Positions 1-13,966 of a stretch of 64,000 bases of DNA are shown here, in pieces. This DNA is from Dirofilaria immitis. Lineage: Eukaryota > Nematoda > Chromadorea > Rhabditida > Onchocercidae. Each line of letters starts with the position of its first letter. Position 1 is the first letter of the stretch. The position numbers and the translations under genes are program-made. The DNA is taken from positions 186,001 through 250,000 of the forward strand of contig JAKNDB010000108.1 in the NCBI GenBank assembly GCA_024305405.1, given 5' to 3'. The notes below the pieces were generated by a model, which worked only from the letters and a program-made list of their open reading frames with translations, ran no database searches and was not told the origin of the DNA.

Positions 1-1564
1 TAAATAACATTTAAGTTGATAACAAATAAATGTAAAAACTTCTAAAAGATTTCGATGAAAATTGGAGGGATAGGACAGGAAAGAGAAAAGAGGAAATGTG
101 ATATGTGATATAGGCAAATGTTTGATAACAACTACAGAAAACCATAAATGTCCCATATATTCCATATTACGACAATTCATCAAGAAGAAAGAGAAATGCA
201 TGAGAATGATATCATTGGTATCGTAAACAAAAGATCAAACTGGTTTAAATACAACAAACAATCGGTATGCTATTTACCGCTAATATCATACTAGTTGTCA
301 TAATTAGTCTTCTTGAAATAGGGAAAATATTTCAGGTTATAATTCGAATTACAAATCAATAGAAATTGAAAAGGAACTAATGCAGAAAATTAGACTAAAT
401 TGATTTGTGGAGATAAAGCATAGTTCATTTAACAAGATAGTTACAAAAAATAGGTGCGTGAGAATACGACGTCCTCTCGTTTGACGACGAAAAGTGGAAA
501 AGATTGAGAAGCACTGAAAGAAGAAATATTGTAAAGTTATTGATGCATGAAATACCATAAAATGTCATGGTTCTTTGGGATGATAATGATGTAATGTACA
601 TAATCGAGATATGATGCAAGTAATTGTATAAGTGATAAGCAAACGTCAAATCACTAGTCAAATCTAGTTTTGTCCCTAAGTTAAAATTATAAAACAATGA
701 AATGATCATTGTCGAATGCTAATTAATAACTTAAATATACCGTTCCTTCAAAAGAACGATAAAGAATTTCTAAATTCTCTGGAAAAGAAAAAAAAAAGAT
801 AATAATTTCGTTACACAATAAGTAAGGCAATGGATAAATAAAATTACGTTGAGGTACAACATAGGATTTTGGATAGTGTGAAATTTTTAACAGAATTTGG
901 ATCTGATTTCACAGGAATTCAAGAAGTCTCGGTAATATCTATTTCATGTATGGATAAATATAACGTTTAAAATGCGAAACAAAGAAGAAAGAGGGATACA
1001 TCTATATTCGCCTAAAACACAGGAAAAAAATTTCATTCTATGAGATTTTTTTACAAAATTCTGACAAATATCCAATATTTATAAAGTCTTTCAGCCACTC
1101 AGAAAGCTGAATAAAAAGGAAAAACAGTCTAAAAATGCTACAGAAAATTCTATATGAATACTTCTATTATGTAAAAAAAAAAGAAAGAAAGAAAGAAGCA
1201 AATATTAGGCATCAGATATTTTCCAAATCAAATATATAGAGAAATTAATGGAACGTATTTGAACATTGAAAATTGAACTACTAGCAATCTAATCCGTAAA
1301 CAGGTCAGATGTAAGATTTGATGATTGATCATTATGAGTCTATTCCAGGTGATGGAAAATTTAACATTAATAATCGATGTCATATCATGGCATCATTAGG
1401 ATTCTGTGATTAGGACCAGAAAATCGCTACAATCCGACGAAGTACGTCGAGTCAAATAACCCACTGATAATTAAAAATATACTATTATAACAAAAAGAAA
1501 CAATCCCTTTCAATACGATGATTAGCTAAATCTAAAGTAAAACAAAAATAATGAAATAATGTAC
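1..1564. other. A/T-rich DNA downstream of, or inside, the basic-protein gene
   Basis: No convincing exon seen on either strand. The last exon of the minus-strand gene at 1565 ends in a splice donor, so this stretch should hold an intron and possibly the terminal exon. The open frames at 349-709 are short, hydrophobic and have no splice or family support. Confidence 0.5.
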
Positions 1565-4221
1565 TTTGCTCAGCGAATTCAATACTGTTTGATCAACAGG
1601 TTCTTGTGATTCAATCGTCGGAGCAGGAATCGAAGATTTCATTTTGTCATTTCTTGCCTTCTTATCAATTTCTTTGATTTGCTCCTTTTTTTCTTCTGAT
1701 AGTTTCTTGCCAATTTTATTTCCGCCAATAGTTTGCTATAAAATCATAATAATGACTAAACAAATGGATACAAGAGAATAAGTAAGCAATATTAAAAATT
1801 TCATTGCTAATACAATAAGTATGACATATACTATGAATGTTCTTTTTTCATGACATCTGAACTTTTGGTCTCTTCTGTTATATCGCAAAGTAAAATATTT
1901 CCAACAAATTTTTTTTTATTTCTATCTGCTATTTTTATTTAATTTTTAAATTCCCTAGCACTATAGAGGGCGAAAAAATTGATGATAAAGGTATTAAAAT
2001 ATCGAAGAATTTTAATTATCCTTCATCCGATATATAAACTAAATGATCTAAAGAATATCAAGAAATCTCAAGAGTGATATTATTTCAAAATTTTTCTTCA
2101 AATTTATAAACATCCCACGTATAAGTTCAACATTGCAAAGTTTTTCCTTTGATAACTGGATTGTTGTCATTAATGGAATAAATTGGTTAGAAAGATTCTC
2201 TCGTCCTTCGATAACAAAAGAGACAAGTATCTTACATTTTTGATTTCATCAATTCTTTTCGTTCAATTTTCATTGGAGTTGACGATTGGCTTATTTTCTG
2301 TTCTGACACCGGCAATCTCTCTTCTTTTAAATATTGACGCTTTGATTCTAATTCATTTTGTAACTTTGGAACTTTCATCGCTTTTAATTCGTTTAATTTT
2401 TTTGCAGCTACCTTTTGATTTGTCACATTTGCCATACGCTGGGTTTGTTCATTCTAGGAAAAAGAACTTAAAAATATTCATTAATAAAATAATAAGCAGC
2501 CTGTTTATCTATACACATCGAGAATGATAATCAAGTGTATTATGATAATCTAGGAAATACCATTAAACGTTTTCTTTTCGCCATTTCTTTTACCATCGAA
2601 TTTTTAACCGTTGTCGATTTTGCATTAGTTTTCCGCTCAGCCGATACATTTTTGGGTGAATCAGTGTTGGATATTTCCTTTAATTTCTAAAAAGAAATGA
2701 TGATACAATAAATTTATGCTAAACAACTAGCTCTAACTAGGCTTGTAAAAATCGGTTTTTTTTTGCGATTGAATATTCCAAGTCTAAGTAATTATTAATG
2801 CACTAAATTAAGTTATGAATTATATAAATCAACATTCTTCGCACTTTTTTATCGTCGAATTAGGCATTTAAAAATATTTGTACAAAGGATTACTGCATCT
2901 TATAACTTGGAAGCAAATGTCAAATTCCATCTAAGTATCAGAGGAATTTCCAAGCTAAAGACAATGCTGAATTAAGCTCCTTCGTAGAAGGGGAAGTAAA
3001 AGAAATTAAAAAATAACAAAATAATCAATCCTAGTATAAAAACAGCTTTGATGTCTACTTTCAAAGTTAGACTTGAAAAATTGATTTCCTACAATCTAAA
3101 CATTCCATTGTTTTGCTAAATTCTACTTCAAATATCTTTGTTCTCTAAGTGTTCCCTTTATATATCTTCAATCAATATCCTCATCACAAAACGAAAATCA
3201 ACTTCTCACTATATCCATTGCGTAGTTTTGAGAAAAAAATATGAAAATAAACTTTACTTTTTCTTTTTAATTTCTGGAAGTGTTGAAGTTGACGCTCTCT
3301 GTTTCGCTAACTTTTTCTCCAGACGTCTTTGCTCTCGTAAACGTTGCCTCTCTGCTAGTTTTTCCGGTGATCGCTGCAATTTCGAAAATGTGATATTATA
3401 CTCACATCATTTGCATGAGTTTCATATTTGCAACAGAAACAAAAAAAAAACAAAATTCGAATATCCTGAAATGTTAATAAAACCTACTATCTTAAACTAT
3501 ATCACCATCAATGGTAACAATGAATAAGGTTAATAATATATGTGACATACCCTGAATAAAGTATACAGAATGCTTAAGTATACCTGTTTCGGCTCCTTGA
3601 TTCTTCGATGTTTTGGCGGTGGCGGAGCAAGTGTACTGCTACAAATATTGCAGAATCAGTACAATGCTAACTCAATAAATCCTTATCTTTTATCATTTTG
3701 AAAGATGGAATTTTACGTATTTTCGGAAAAGAAAAATACGCTGGTGTGATCTGAATCATTCAAAGATGATATATCGCGCAAGGTGAATATAAACTATTTA
3801 GGTTACAGTAAATATTTTTGGTTGAAATAAAAAAAAAAAATTCCACCTGGAATGTTGATGCCTCGTTAGAATTGCATTATTTTGCCTGAAATAAAAATAT
3901 AAAATAGTTTATTATTGGCTAGCTAAAATGTTATGAAATCAAATAGATATAGCAATTTCGTAAATCTAATATGAAATTACGAAATTTGTAAAGTGTCAAA
4001 AGATAATGGAATTTAAAACTTGAAATTAATCACAAAAGAAAACAAGATTTTCATTTTTAGACGAATAAAGCATATATATATATATATATCATTGCTTATA
4101 TTATAACAAACCATGCTTTTCTATCTTCTAGACATTTCCGATATGTCTTCCATTTTCCGGCAGCGGCATTTTTTAATGAACGTACTTTCACAGCACGACG
4201 TACTTGTTTCTGTGAACGCAT
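1565..4221 (-). CDS. Unrecognised basic coiled-coil protein, seven exons, 3' end not found
   Basis: Product not recognised. Exons (high to low): 4112-4221, 3847-3885, 3584-3638, 3258-3373, 2561-2686, 2236-2453, 1565-1735, with GT/AG borders. The start ATG at 4221 begins MRSQKQVRRAVKVRSL and lies 9 bases after a possible trans-splice acceptor (AG at 4231-4232). The protein is rich in Lys, Arg, Glu and Gln: a proline run (APPPPK) in exon 3, a helical charged stretch (KLAERQRLREQRRLEKK) in exon 4, and charged, probably coiled-coil exons 5 to 7. No signal peptide or membrane segment is visible, so a nuclear or cytoskeletal role is only a guess. Phase agrees across exons 1-4 but fails at two junctions; each is repaired by one extra A in an A5 run (T5 on the plus strand at 3258-3262 and 2237-2241). 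The last exon ends at a donor (GTACAT), so at least one more exon must lie further left; I could not find it. Confidence 0.7.
2196..2632. repeat. Segmental duplication, copy 1 (source copy)
   Basis: This 437-base block recurs without a single difference or gap at 13967-14403, same orientation, offset 11771. Here it spans all of exon 6, the intron before it, and bases 2561-2632 of exon 5 of the basic-protein gene. Because an intron and splice sites are included the copy was made from DNA, not from mRNA. This copy lies inside an otherwise complete gene, so it is probably the source. Confidence 0.95.
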
Positions 4222-4230
4222 TTTGCTGAT

Positions 4231-4236
4231 CTGAGT
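4231..4236 (-). promoter_or_regulatory. Possible spliced-leader acceptor of the basic-protein gene
   Basis: On the minus strand CTCAG lies 9 bases before the start ATG at 4221. Nematode mRNAs are often trans-spliced at such a position. The pyrimidine tract is weak, so this is tentative. Confidence 0.35.
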
Positions 4237-4883
4237 TTGTTGAAATTTGTTTGATAACTATTCCTTCTATTCAGCACCGCAAATCGTTCTCTAATATTTT
4301 ATTTTCATTTGCTTTAATGATTTCAACTATAATCGCTGATTCGTCGCAATGCTATTAATAGCATGTTACTGCAGCATTATTAAACGTAGGAGTACTTTCA
4401 AGGGCTGGTTTATTAGGTTAGCGATTTAAACTGGGGAATCCGTAAACCCAAAAATATTCGAAAATTTTGGAATTTTTTAACAAAACATTTTCTATAAATC
4501 ACCTTTCTTGTCCTAACTTTTATATTTCAAATAGCATAGATCAGCGATAAGTCTCAAGCAATCTTGATTTTATTATTTAAAGTTTGTTCATAGTTTAAAA
4601 TTGTCATAAAATAATAAGTGCACCTACGATACAATGAATAATAATATCGATTATAGGGGAATGATTATCGTTCGAGAATGCAGAAATTTATTCGCATAAA
4701 AATGTTTATAAAAGATAATTCGAAGTGAAATAAAAGTTTTATATGAGTAAAAATTTTCAAAAAATCAATAATGGATTTCATCGTTACAAATACAATAATC
4801 ATGAAAGATTTTAGGGATAATAATGATAAAATAGAAAAAATTTGATGATAATCCATTGAATATATCAACAATGCTCTCTCCCT

Positions 4884-4914
<31 letters not shown>

Positions 4915-6594
4915 ATATATATATATATATCAGAGATGTGGAAAAGCATAGATAGCAATGCAATAAAAATGATGAGAAGGATTTTCACATCTCATTCAAA
5001 CGATATATAAAAAGCTTCATTATAATAGAGTTAGCAGAAAAGAGAATATTATTTTACTTTTTTTTTCTTTCATATCATTTAGCTAAAATATAATAACAAA
5101 TAGTTTTCAGAAGTAAGGGAAAAAAAAAATTTCCATAAATATATCATATCTACCTATTTATCATTCAAAACTGTTTATTAACAAAAATAACTACTCTATT
5201 ACCTGCTTATTCAATTAAAGTTAAAGAATTATATGTGAAAAGTTAACGAGAAATGCTTTGCTAGAAATATCCATCAAATATTATAAAAAGAATGAGGATA
5301 ACTAACTAAGTAAGTTAACAAATAATCTATTGATATGTTTCGAAGAATATGATTTCAAATAAATATTAAATTCTTAATTTAAGAAAATGATTCCTAAAAA
5401 AAAAAAATATCATTTTATCTTGTTAGGAATCAATCATACTCACGTATCTAAGTTGCTTCATCATTTCGTTGCATTTCATAACTTAATTTTATGTAATTCT
5501 TTCTTATCTTATTAGCTTTAAAAAAATTACAACCACCTCATTTATTAAAAAAGAAGCAAACAACTCAAAAATACATCAAAAATATGCTTCATTAACATCA
5601 CCTAACTTTACTTATCATCTTGATATATTAGCGAAGAAATTAATGTACTACAGCCTAATTATAATTTAATCTTATCAATTTCAAAAGTATATGTAACATC
5701 TAGTCTCGAAAAGAATATATATTATGCATATAGCGATAGACGAATGTTACTGCAGAGAATACAGTACAAATTTGTTCCTCTAAAATGAAGCAAATTGGGT
5801 TCAACCTGTATAAACAGGTTTCTTCACTTCACTGTCATTTGTCTTCTTTTTAGTTATTTCAAGAGTAGCAAAAAAAGTACGAAAATTCGAACTAAACGCA
5901 TAACTTGGATCATATTAACATTTACATTAATTGACAATAAAAACGAAATCTAAAACTTAAAAATTGTAGAATAGGTAAATATTGAAGAAGTTGTATTAAT
6001 CGAAACTTTTTTATGTTCGAATTATCAATTGAACAATGAAGGGGAAAAAAAAGCACTACTTCATCAATAATCATTTTTATTATTCGAAATATTTATACAT
6101 ATATTTATCATATATTCAGCTTCTTTCTGCAATCTCAGCATATGTAATTCAATATAAATAAATTTTCTGCAAAAAAATCGTTTCAGAATAAAGCTAAAAC
6201 CGGATACGTGATATAAAATAAAGTTATTCTAATTTTAAACCTAAAGCCTTTCTATAAAAATATACTATCGCTTCCAATAATATCACTTATTTAATTAACA
6301 TTTCATATCTTGATACAATTTGAAAATACAAATTTTGTTGGAATTATCGGTACAATGTGCACGAAAGAAGAGATCCTGCCTTTGTAACACTTAAAGAAAT
6401 AATCCGTTAGATAATAATAGTTTCTCACAGATAAATTAGAATCTTCTCAATCAGCGAAAGAATAACCATTCCTAATTGCCTAGATGAATCATATTTCTCA
6501 ATCTTTGAATGGAAAGTATGAACATTTCCTTCTGTGACATATAATGAACTTTTCCATCATCTATTCTTTATTCATTCAATAGCTTTACTTAAGA

Positions 6595-6629
6595 ATCCAT
6601 CTGTTGTATGTTAAACACAACAGATGGAT
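6595..6629. repeat. Inverted repeat, 13-base arms, 9-base loop
   Basis: ATCCATCTGTTGT at 6595-6607 is followed after ATGTTAAAC by its exact reverse complement at 6617-6629. The structure could form a stem in RNA or a small cruciform. There is no gene next to it, so a terminator role is not supported. Confidence 0.85.
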
Positions 6630-9600
6630 GGATTCCGGAAAAATTCGGTTTACTTAGGTTTATTTGTTTGCCATGCTCGCTCATATGATTTAAGGAAGAT
6701 CAAAGCGGACAGCAGAAAAAGAACAAAATTGTTATTTAACGATGCATCCATACGATTGAGAGCCTTTAATTATCAATCAAGATCGATATGGTTCGACTCG
6801 GTATGACAAAGACAGCAGTATCGGACACAATGTTGGAAGACAAAGGATTGTCGTATCGGTGCATGTAGTAGTAGGAAAGCTTTTCCTTGTACCCTTGTAC
6901 CTCCTCTCGACCATACATATAAATAAATAATAGCGTTAAAATGTAATGACCAGATGAAAAACATTTGTGATGCTTGCTTCAATGCAAGATGGTAATTAAT
7001 CAAAAATTGGCAATCAATATTTCGATATATTGAAATTGGAAAGAGTCGAATCATTTCTTGATTAGAATATATCTCTCTACATACAAAATATGCATTAATG
7101 AATTAATCTAATAATTTCTTCTCATGTTAGTTAAATCTTAGAATAATACCAACTTGAAACTAAGTTCTAATCCATTTTAGAAAGTATTTTTAATCTGGCC
7201 TTTTATAGTACAACCAAAAGAAAAACAAATGTTAAGAAAATTGACTCATTAAATACCACTGGACTTCTACTATTATTCCTATTCCTGTTCACTTAATCAA
7301 TTCACGATATTATGATCAGGAAATGAATTCTACTTTTCTTCACAATTTGAATATATCGAAATATTGATTGGAAAATTTATCCAACGAATTGATTTAAATA
7401 AACCCAAATGAAAATTATATAATTTACTTCAGGAATAAGGCAAATAAACAAATATCGAAAATCTGATTTAGTTCGGAATGGTAAATCAGAACAAAATAAA
7501 TCAGATTTGATATGGAGAAGATGTGAAATTAAAGTTTAAGAAAATTGATAAACCATTATTCTTCAAGAGGAATCATAATTTTAAGGTGAGAATTGAAGTT
7601 TTTTTGTCGATATTTTTATATTCATCAAAACTTCAATTCTGTTCTGATCAATTTGTTTAAATCATATCTTTTTAGACATTCTAAAAATTGCTCAATGTTA
7701 AAAGTAAATAAATTAAATGATATCTGAGTAAGTTTAAAATACGCATGATAATTGGGATCATCAAGATGATGCTATACAATTAATTAGTAAGCTAAAATAA
7801 GTAGAAGATATCAATTAAATCAGCTAAAAATGATATGATTATTCATCTTCAAATAAAGATTATTTTGATAGGATAGATGAAAATAAAGCGATGATAAGAA
7901 GATAAGAGATGTATAGCATAAAATTTTTACTTATCATAAATTAATTACAAATAATTTCTCTAATTTTAGCATTTTATATAAGCAAAATTTGAAATGTTAA
8001 AAGAAAAAAAGAATAAATAAATTTATTTCATTGATAAATGCATAATTAAATTAGATTACAAACAAAAAAACATCAAATAAAATTTTAGAAATTATCGTAA
8101 TTCAAATGTTTGATAAAAATAAGGTCAAATAATTTTTAAACCAACAACCACTTTAAAATAAATTTCAAATTTCATTCTATACTCTTCGACAGACAGACAA
8201 CTAATTGCTCTCTCAAGAAAAGAAGTGATAAAGCAGTGTAAAAAAAAAGGATGTATCATGTATGAGAAAGCATTGTAAAAGATGGAAGAAAAGAAGGAAG
8301 GGAGAGAGAGAAAGAGGAAGAGAGAAAAAGAGGAGGAAAGAAAACAAATGAGAGATAGGGGAGTTATGGATAGGAAAGTGATTGTAAGACAATAACAGTT
8401 GATTATATTAAAATGTAGGCATCTTTGATCAGTTTCAGATTGATATCGGTTCTGCTTAGAACTCTCTTCTAATCTAAAAACAATCATTCTTAAACCAGTC
8501 CTACAATACTTCTTATATATTAAGATACTCCATGATCAATCGATTTTATCGAAAAAAAAAAAAGAAAAATCCTACTTATATAAAATTTAGAAATTTTTGA
8601 AATCCATGCTTATCAGACAGTTCAAAGTTTAACATTATCGAGATGCGATCGTTCTAAAAAGAAGAAATCATTTTCAGCTTAAAATAGAAAGTGAGGGAGA
8701 GAAAAAAAAGAACGCTACGATGTTAATCGTTAAACAGGTTATTGCCAAAGGTCTATTTTACTAACATAATTGTTGCTCATTTTAGTCAGATTTATTGGCT
8801 AACTATGAAGTTTCAAATCTGGTGCCAACTTTAATCAAAGTTTATAAAATTCTTAACATTTTAGTAATTTCCATACAATGTCAATTTGCATGTCAATAAT
8901 GATCAATACCATCAAATAATCAATTCTTTACAGAAAAATTCAATACATTTCAATAAATAGTAACGTTAAATTTCGTCTCAAACCTTCAATGATGCATATT
9001 TAAGGAAGATTTATTTGTCGGATATTGGCATTAACTTAATGAACAAATTAAATCAAATTAAACACAGTGATAGCGATGAAGCTTTTTTCTTTAACAGCAA
9101 TCTTATCGAAATGATTATTGATAAGATTGACGTATCGAATAATGATGGATCGATCTGCCTTACATGTTCCACCACATGTTACGTAAACAAATTAAAAACA
9201 ACAGTTAAACTATTGCAACTATCAACATTATTTATTTCCCTATAGATAACAAATAGATCAAAGAGATCATGTGATAACAGCATATATATTGTTTGCTTGT
9301 AAATGTTTGGTATCCATGTAACGAACGGATAACATCAATGTTTGAATTGCTTCAAGGTAACAATTCCCGTAAATCTGCCACGTAATAATATAGAAGAAAT
9401 CGATGAAATATATGGATGGAAAGATTAATAGGAATGATCATCTATCTACATATGCCAGAATATAAATCACACAATTTCTCGACTTCCCTCTTTCTAGAAA
9501 ATTATGCCGCGAAACTAAAACTTGATTCGATGAGTCAACCCGTCGAAAGGTTTGTCGTAAGAGATGAGTAAGCGACAATGCGAAAATGCAGTGAAAACAA

Positions 9601-9689
9601 CACAACATCATAATATTTTTATTTTATTTCCCTTTCTCTTCTGCATTTACCGAATCGAATCGAATGTATACGATCATGCAGACAAACAC

Positions 9690-9727
9690 ATGCTTGAACA
9701 TGCATGCATGCATGCATGTTCAAGCAT
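9690..9727. repeat. Perfect 38-base palindrome
   Basis: ATGCTTGAAC, then ATGC repeated, then GTTCAAGCAT: every base pairs with its mirror partner with no spacer, centred between 9708 and 9709. The core is an (ATGC)n run, itself self-complementary; the 10-base arms are not repetitive, which makes the symmetry more than a microsatellite effect. A (TA)n run follows at once. Confidence 0.95.
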
Positions 9728-12700
9728 ATATATATATATGTATAAATGCATAAATAAATAGATATAGGTATTGAGAAGGAATAGGATTATATTGATTGAT
9801 GGCTTAATGAACTGTGGAAATTTGTTAAATGACAGAGATAAGAGAATGAGTATGGAAAAATAAGAGAATCATTCAATGCTACTACAAATGGAGCGATCAA
9901 TTCGTAAAAAGTAATCTCGAAGCGATAGAAGCGAAGTTTCTGGCGACGAAGAAAAGAGTGAAAGACAAATGTCGCGAGACTGTGGCAGAGGAGAAATGGG
10001 AAGGCAAAGCTGTTCTGCGGCCGATTCTTGCCGTCGAAGCAGTCATTACGAGATATAGTCCATACACTTCTATAGTAATGGTAATTAATTATAGCGGATG
10101 AAGTTAGCACTGGTAATCTTCTCTACAGAGCTATGATCTATTAATATCTTTGAACGACTAGGCTTATCACTGTTAAGGAACGAGAACAAGCGATATATTA
10201 AGCCTGGCATTTCACTCACCTCACTTATCACTGTTCAATATTTCCTTTTACGTAACTCGTTTGATAATTCTTTGCCTATATTAAATCTGAAGATCAGTAC
10301 AATTGATCGAAACTTTTCTTTGACTTTTTAATTTAAATAAAATCCGAACTAAAGGATCAATTATCAACGTGATATTAGCATCATGAGTAAGAACGAATAT
10401 CTATAATAGTCGGGATGTCTGAACCTTCAGATTCTCTTAATGCTTGGAAATATTCGAAAGACGCGATATGTAGTGCGAAACATTTTGCGAGATTTGAGCA
10501 AATTATAAAATGAAATTCTAGACTAAAAATTTGAGGCTTGTGAGATTTGCAGTGAATCAATGAATCAATGAATTAATGAATCAACGAATGGCGTTGTTGG
10601 TTGAAGATAGATAAAAACTTGTCGATTATTCAGTTTTTTTGTTACTGCACATTTCAATTCGCTGCTTTGCTTTTCATGACTTTCAAAAATTTATTTTCAC
10701 TTCAGTCATGTCGATGAATAAGGCAATCCTAATTTTATCTGACAAGCAATCAGTTTAATTTTCAATGTTACGCCACATTGAATGGTCAGATTAATTATCA
10801 TTGTGATAGTGATAATTTAGAGTGAGAAATGCTATATGAGTGATATGTCAAGATTCATTCATCTTCAAGTTGCATTTAACTAGTAATGAATTTGAATGAA
10901 ACAATTCTACCATTTCATTTCTATTTTATGGTTGTTTATTTTATGATTTGTTACACATCTATTTTGTTCCTTCCCGATGCCATACTTTTCATTTCAGGAA
11001 TAGATTATAGGATATTTAAGAAACCTATCGGATAACTTCTCGAAGAGGCATAAAGACCGTTTTTTTATGTCACTTGCTTTTCTTCATCTATTTTTGAGAC
11101 AATGGAGTAATATGTAAGATTAGGTTCGTCCATTAATTAAAAGAATAATAATTTGTTGTTGTTTATATGGCACATCTGCGAACATTCAATTTCTGAAAAT
11201 ACATACATGTGATCAATGGAATTTTATCCTCCTATGCTTATATGCGAATCTATAAAAGATGAGCTTGATGAATTGGATAATAATAAGGAAAGGATCAGAT
11301 AGAAGTGATAGGAATATCAAAATACTACTACTGAACAATTTTCCACGATATCCTTTCTGTAAAATCGATCATTTGATAAAGCATGAAGTTTAGAATATTT
11401 TTTATATTATATTTTATTCTATCACTTCTGTGTATCCATGTATCCGAACCTTCGATTTATTGAGAATTTTGCGATGTACAGTGTATTTATGAGGTGATAG
11501 ATTACATGTAACTATAGCAAACTAGAACTTAATATTCTAGGAAACTGATAGATTTCTCGAATTGGGTTATTTAATTGTTAAGTTTAAAAATAAATGACAA
11601 TAAGTTAGAGATAATATGATAAGAACAAATTATCAAATAGGTATTGTACTTGAATGATTTGATACACTATTTCTCTACATCAAAAAAACGAAAAAAAACT
11701 GAATTATTTTACATGAAGAGATTTTAAAAGATAAAGATTCACAAAATATTATGAAGAAATGTTGATTGAATTAACTTCATTATAATATAACTTCTCAGTT
11801 TCCACATGATAAAAATTGAGAATAAAGCGATATTTAAAAAATGCCATTCTGTTGTGTCATTACGCTCATGTTTTGCCTATTCATCATTCTCGAATTATCG
11901 ACCTGGCCAAAAACGATTCTTCAATTCTATCTAAATTATAATTATATGCTAATTAATCATATAATATATTCATTTATTAAATTAAAACTTTATCATATCT
12001 TAACAATTTCTTTCATTTCTTAGCTTTTAACTAAAAAATAGAAGAAATTGTAATATTAATAGATATTTATTACTTGTATTGTTATTAATAAAATAAATTT
12101 TAAACTTGAAATGGAAACAAAATCTGTTTAAAGAATCCGGGAAAATTCTAAAATAGGAGAAGATGAATGATTTATGGTCATTAAAAGAATGCTCGGTCGT
12201 GAGAGAGGTTCTTTTTTATTTTTAATTAATTCATTTATTTTTTAAGTTTTCAATTTGTTTCATGATTTTCGGAAATCGGCCAAGCATTACTTTTTTGATA
12301 CTAGGCTTATTTTTCTAGTAACGATGAGTATCTGCTCTTGAAAACACATCAGTCCCATGAACAAATGAATTTTTTTTTTTGCAGTGAAACAAAATTTAAA
12401 GGTTGAATGTTAGTAGTAAACTAACATTCGTTATGCTACGAAAAGTAATGATTAGTGAGAATTGTGAACTTATCAAATTTGGAATTTTCAGATTTAATTA
12501 TAAAATCGTAGTTTTTGTGGAATAATCATAGATAACGGAAAAGATAAAAGATTTTTTTAGCAGTCAGAGAAATCAGCGAAACAATTACGAATTCAATTAA
12601 ACCGACCATTCTAGAACATAATGGACGAATAGCCATTGGGATTAAAATAAGCCTAGCTAGGCTTAAATCCGAATATGTCTGAGTACATCTCGTTCTAATC

Positions 12701-12793
12701 TAAATGTCTGATTTGCTTCATCCTATTAGTAAACACATCGTATGATTATCAGAATCTGTTATCTTCTCTATCCTAAATAATATGTCTCACTAA
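9728..12793. other. Intergenic, no gene firmly recognised
   Basis: Mostly A/T-rich. It holds a GC-richer plus-strand open frame at 9915-10058 (Ser/Arg/Glu-rich, no ATG), a 33-codon ATG frame at 10415 (begins MSEPSDSLNAWKYSK), and an 8-base tandem repeat at 10554-10589. None could be joined into a gene. Confidence 0.45.
10554..10589. repeat. Tandem repeat, 8-base unit GAATCAAT, about 4.5 copies
   Basis: Copies at 10554, 10562, 10570 and 10578, with one or two substitutions in the third and fourth, followed by a partial fifth copy. Confidence 0.9.
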
Positions 12794-12997
<204 letters not shown>

Positions 12998-13966
12998 CTT
13001 TTTCTTTTTTGTTTGGGTCACCACATTTCCATTTTCCTTGCTAAAAATGAGGACAATTTGTAGAATGGAATTTTTAAAATAGTTCAATTTCTGATGTAAT
13101 TATAATTATGATTTAATTCAATTTGATCATCTTCTCCTAATGCGATAGCTAATCTATTTTTTTAACTAATTTATGATATCGTAGTTTTAAAGATCAACAG
13201 ATATTACTAGAGAGTAATACTGTACGATGCTAACTAAAACTATAAGATAAAGTTCAAAATGCTTCATTTTGGAAGTATAGAATTGGCTTTTATAAGAAAT
13301 ATTTTTGATGTATATTCTTATAATCTTTTTTAAAAATGTCATTCATATTGTTAAACAATTTGAAAATTGAAATATTTCATTTATTTGAAAGATGCAGAAA
13401 GTATATAAAATAACTACATTGCTATCCTGTGCTATTCATTATTGCAATTACAGAAGATCGTCAAGAAATAATGAACTATGCAATGAAACTGTTCTATCGT
13501 GGAATCCTGTTATCAGAAGAAGTAGAAGAAATAAAATTAATTTCTCTTTATTCTTAGCAGTTGATACATATGCCAAAGTACATTATGAATAATTTTATTA
13601 CAAGCTAATATCAGATTTCTTTTTCTTTTAATTTATCCTGATTCTTTTTTTTGCTGCTTTTCTTAAAATTTAAGCCTTATGGTATTATTAGCTCATCATA
13701 ATGTAAAAAATCGGCAATTCTCGAATACTGTCAAAACATGTTGACGTAAATATCCGTGAAACTTCGACTAATTCATAATAAATTTGCAGCTAAATTATTG
13801 CAAGCTTAGTCATAGATGGTAATTTTGAAATAATTTTAGAGCCATAAAACAAGTTTAGATGATAATGAAACCTGGATTAGGTAGGTATGCTGCTGATATC
13901 ACTGGATTTTAACAAAATTGATAACTTTATGGATTCACCTTTATGATATTGCTTAGGCATACCTGG
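12998..13966. other. Intergenic, nothing recognised
   Basis: A/T-rich DNA between the ATT microsatellite and the duplicated block. No exon, repeat or RNA gene seen. Confidence 0.5.

Larger units (their letters stand above)
4222..9689. other. Intergenic, A/T-rich, no gene recognised
   Basis: Contains a (TC)n run next to a (TA)n run near 4873-4930, A/G-rich tracts near 8280-8345 and one strong inverted repeat at 6595-6629. The open frames here (for example 6624-6806, 6773-7054, 8125-8487, 9015-9245) are short and biased by the local composition; none has a recognisable motif. Confidence 0.5.

Noticed and set aside
2183..2527. 114-residue plus-strand frame, repeated at 14011-14298
   Set aside because: Antisense shadow of exon 6 of the minus-strand basic-protein gene; repeated only because the DNA block is duplicated.
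4665..4988. 107-residue minus-strand frame with RERERE and IYIYI
   Set aside because: Translation of (TC)n and (TA)n runs.
8125..8487. 120-residue minus-strand hydrophobic frame
   Set aside because: Arises from a GA-rich tract read as Ser/Leu/Phe; no motif, no splice support.
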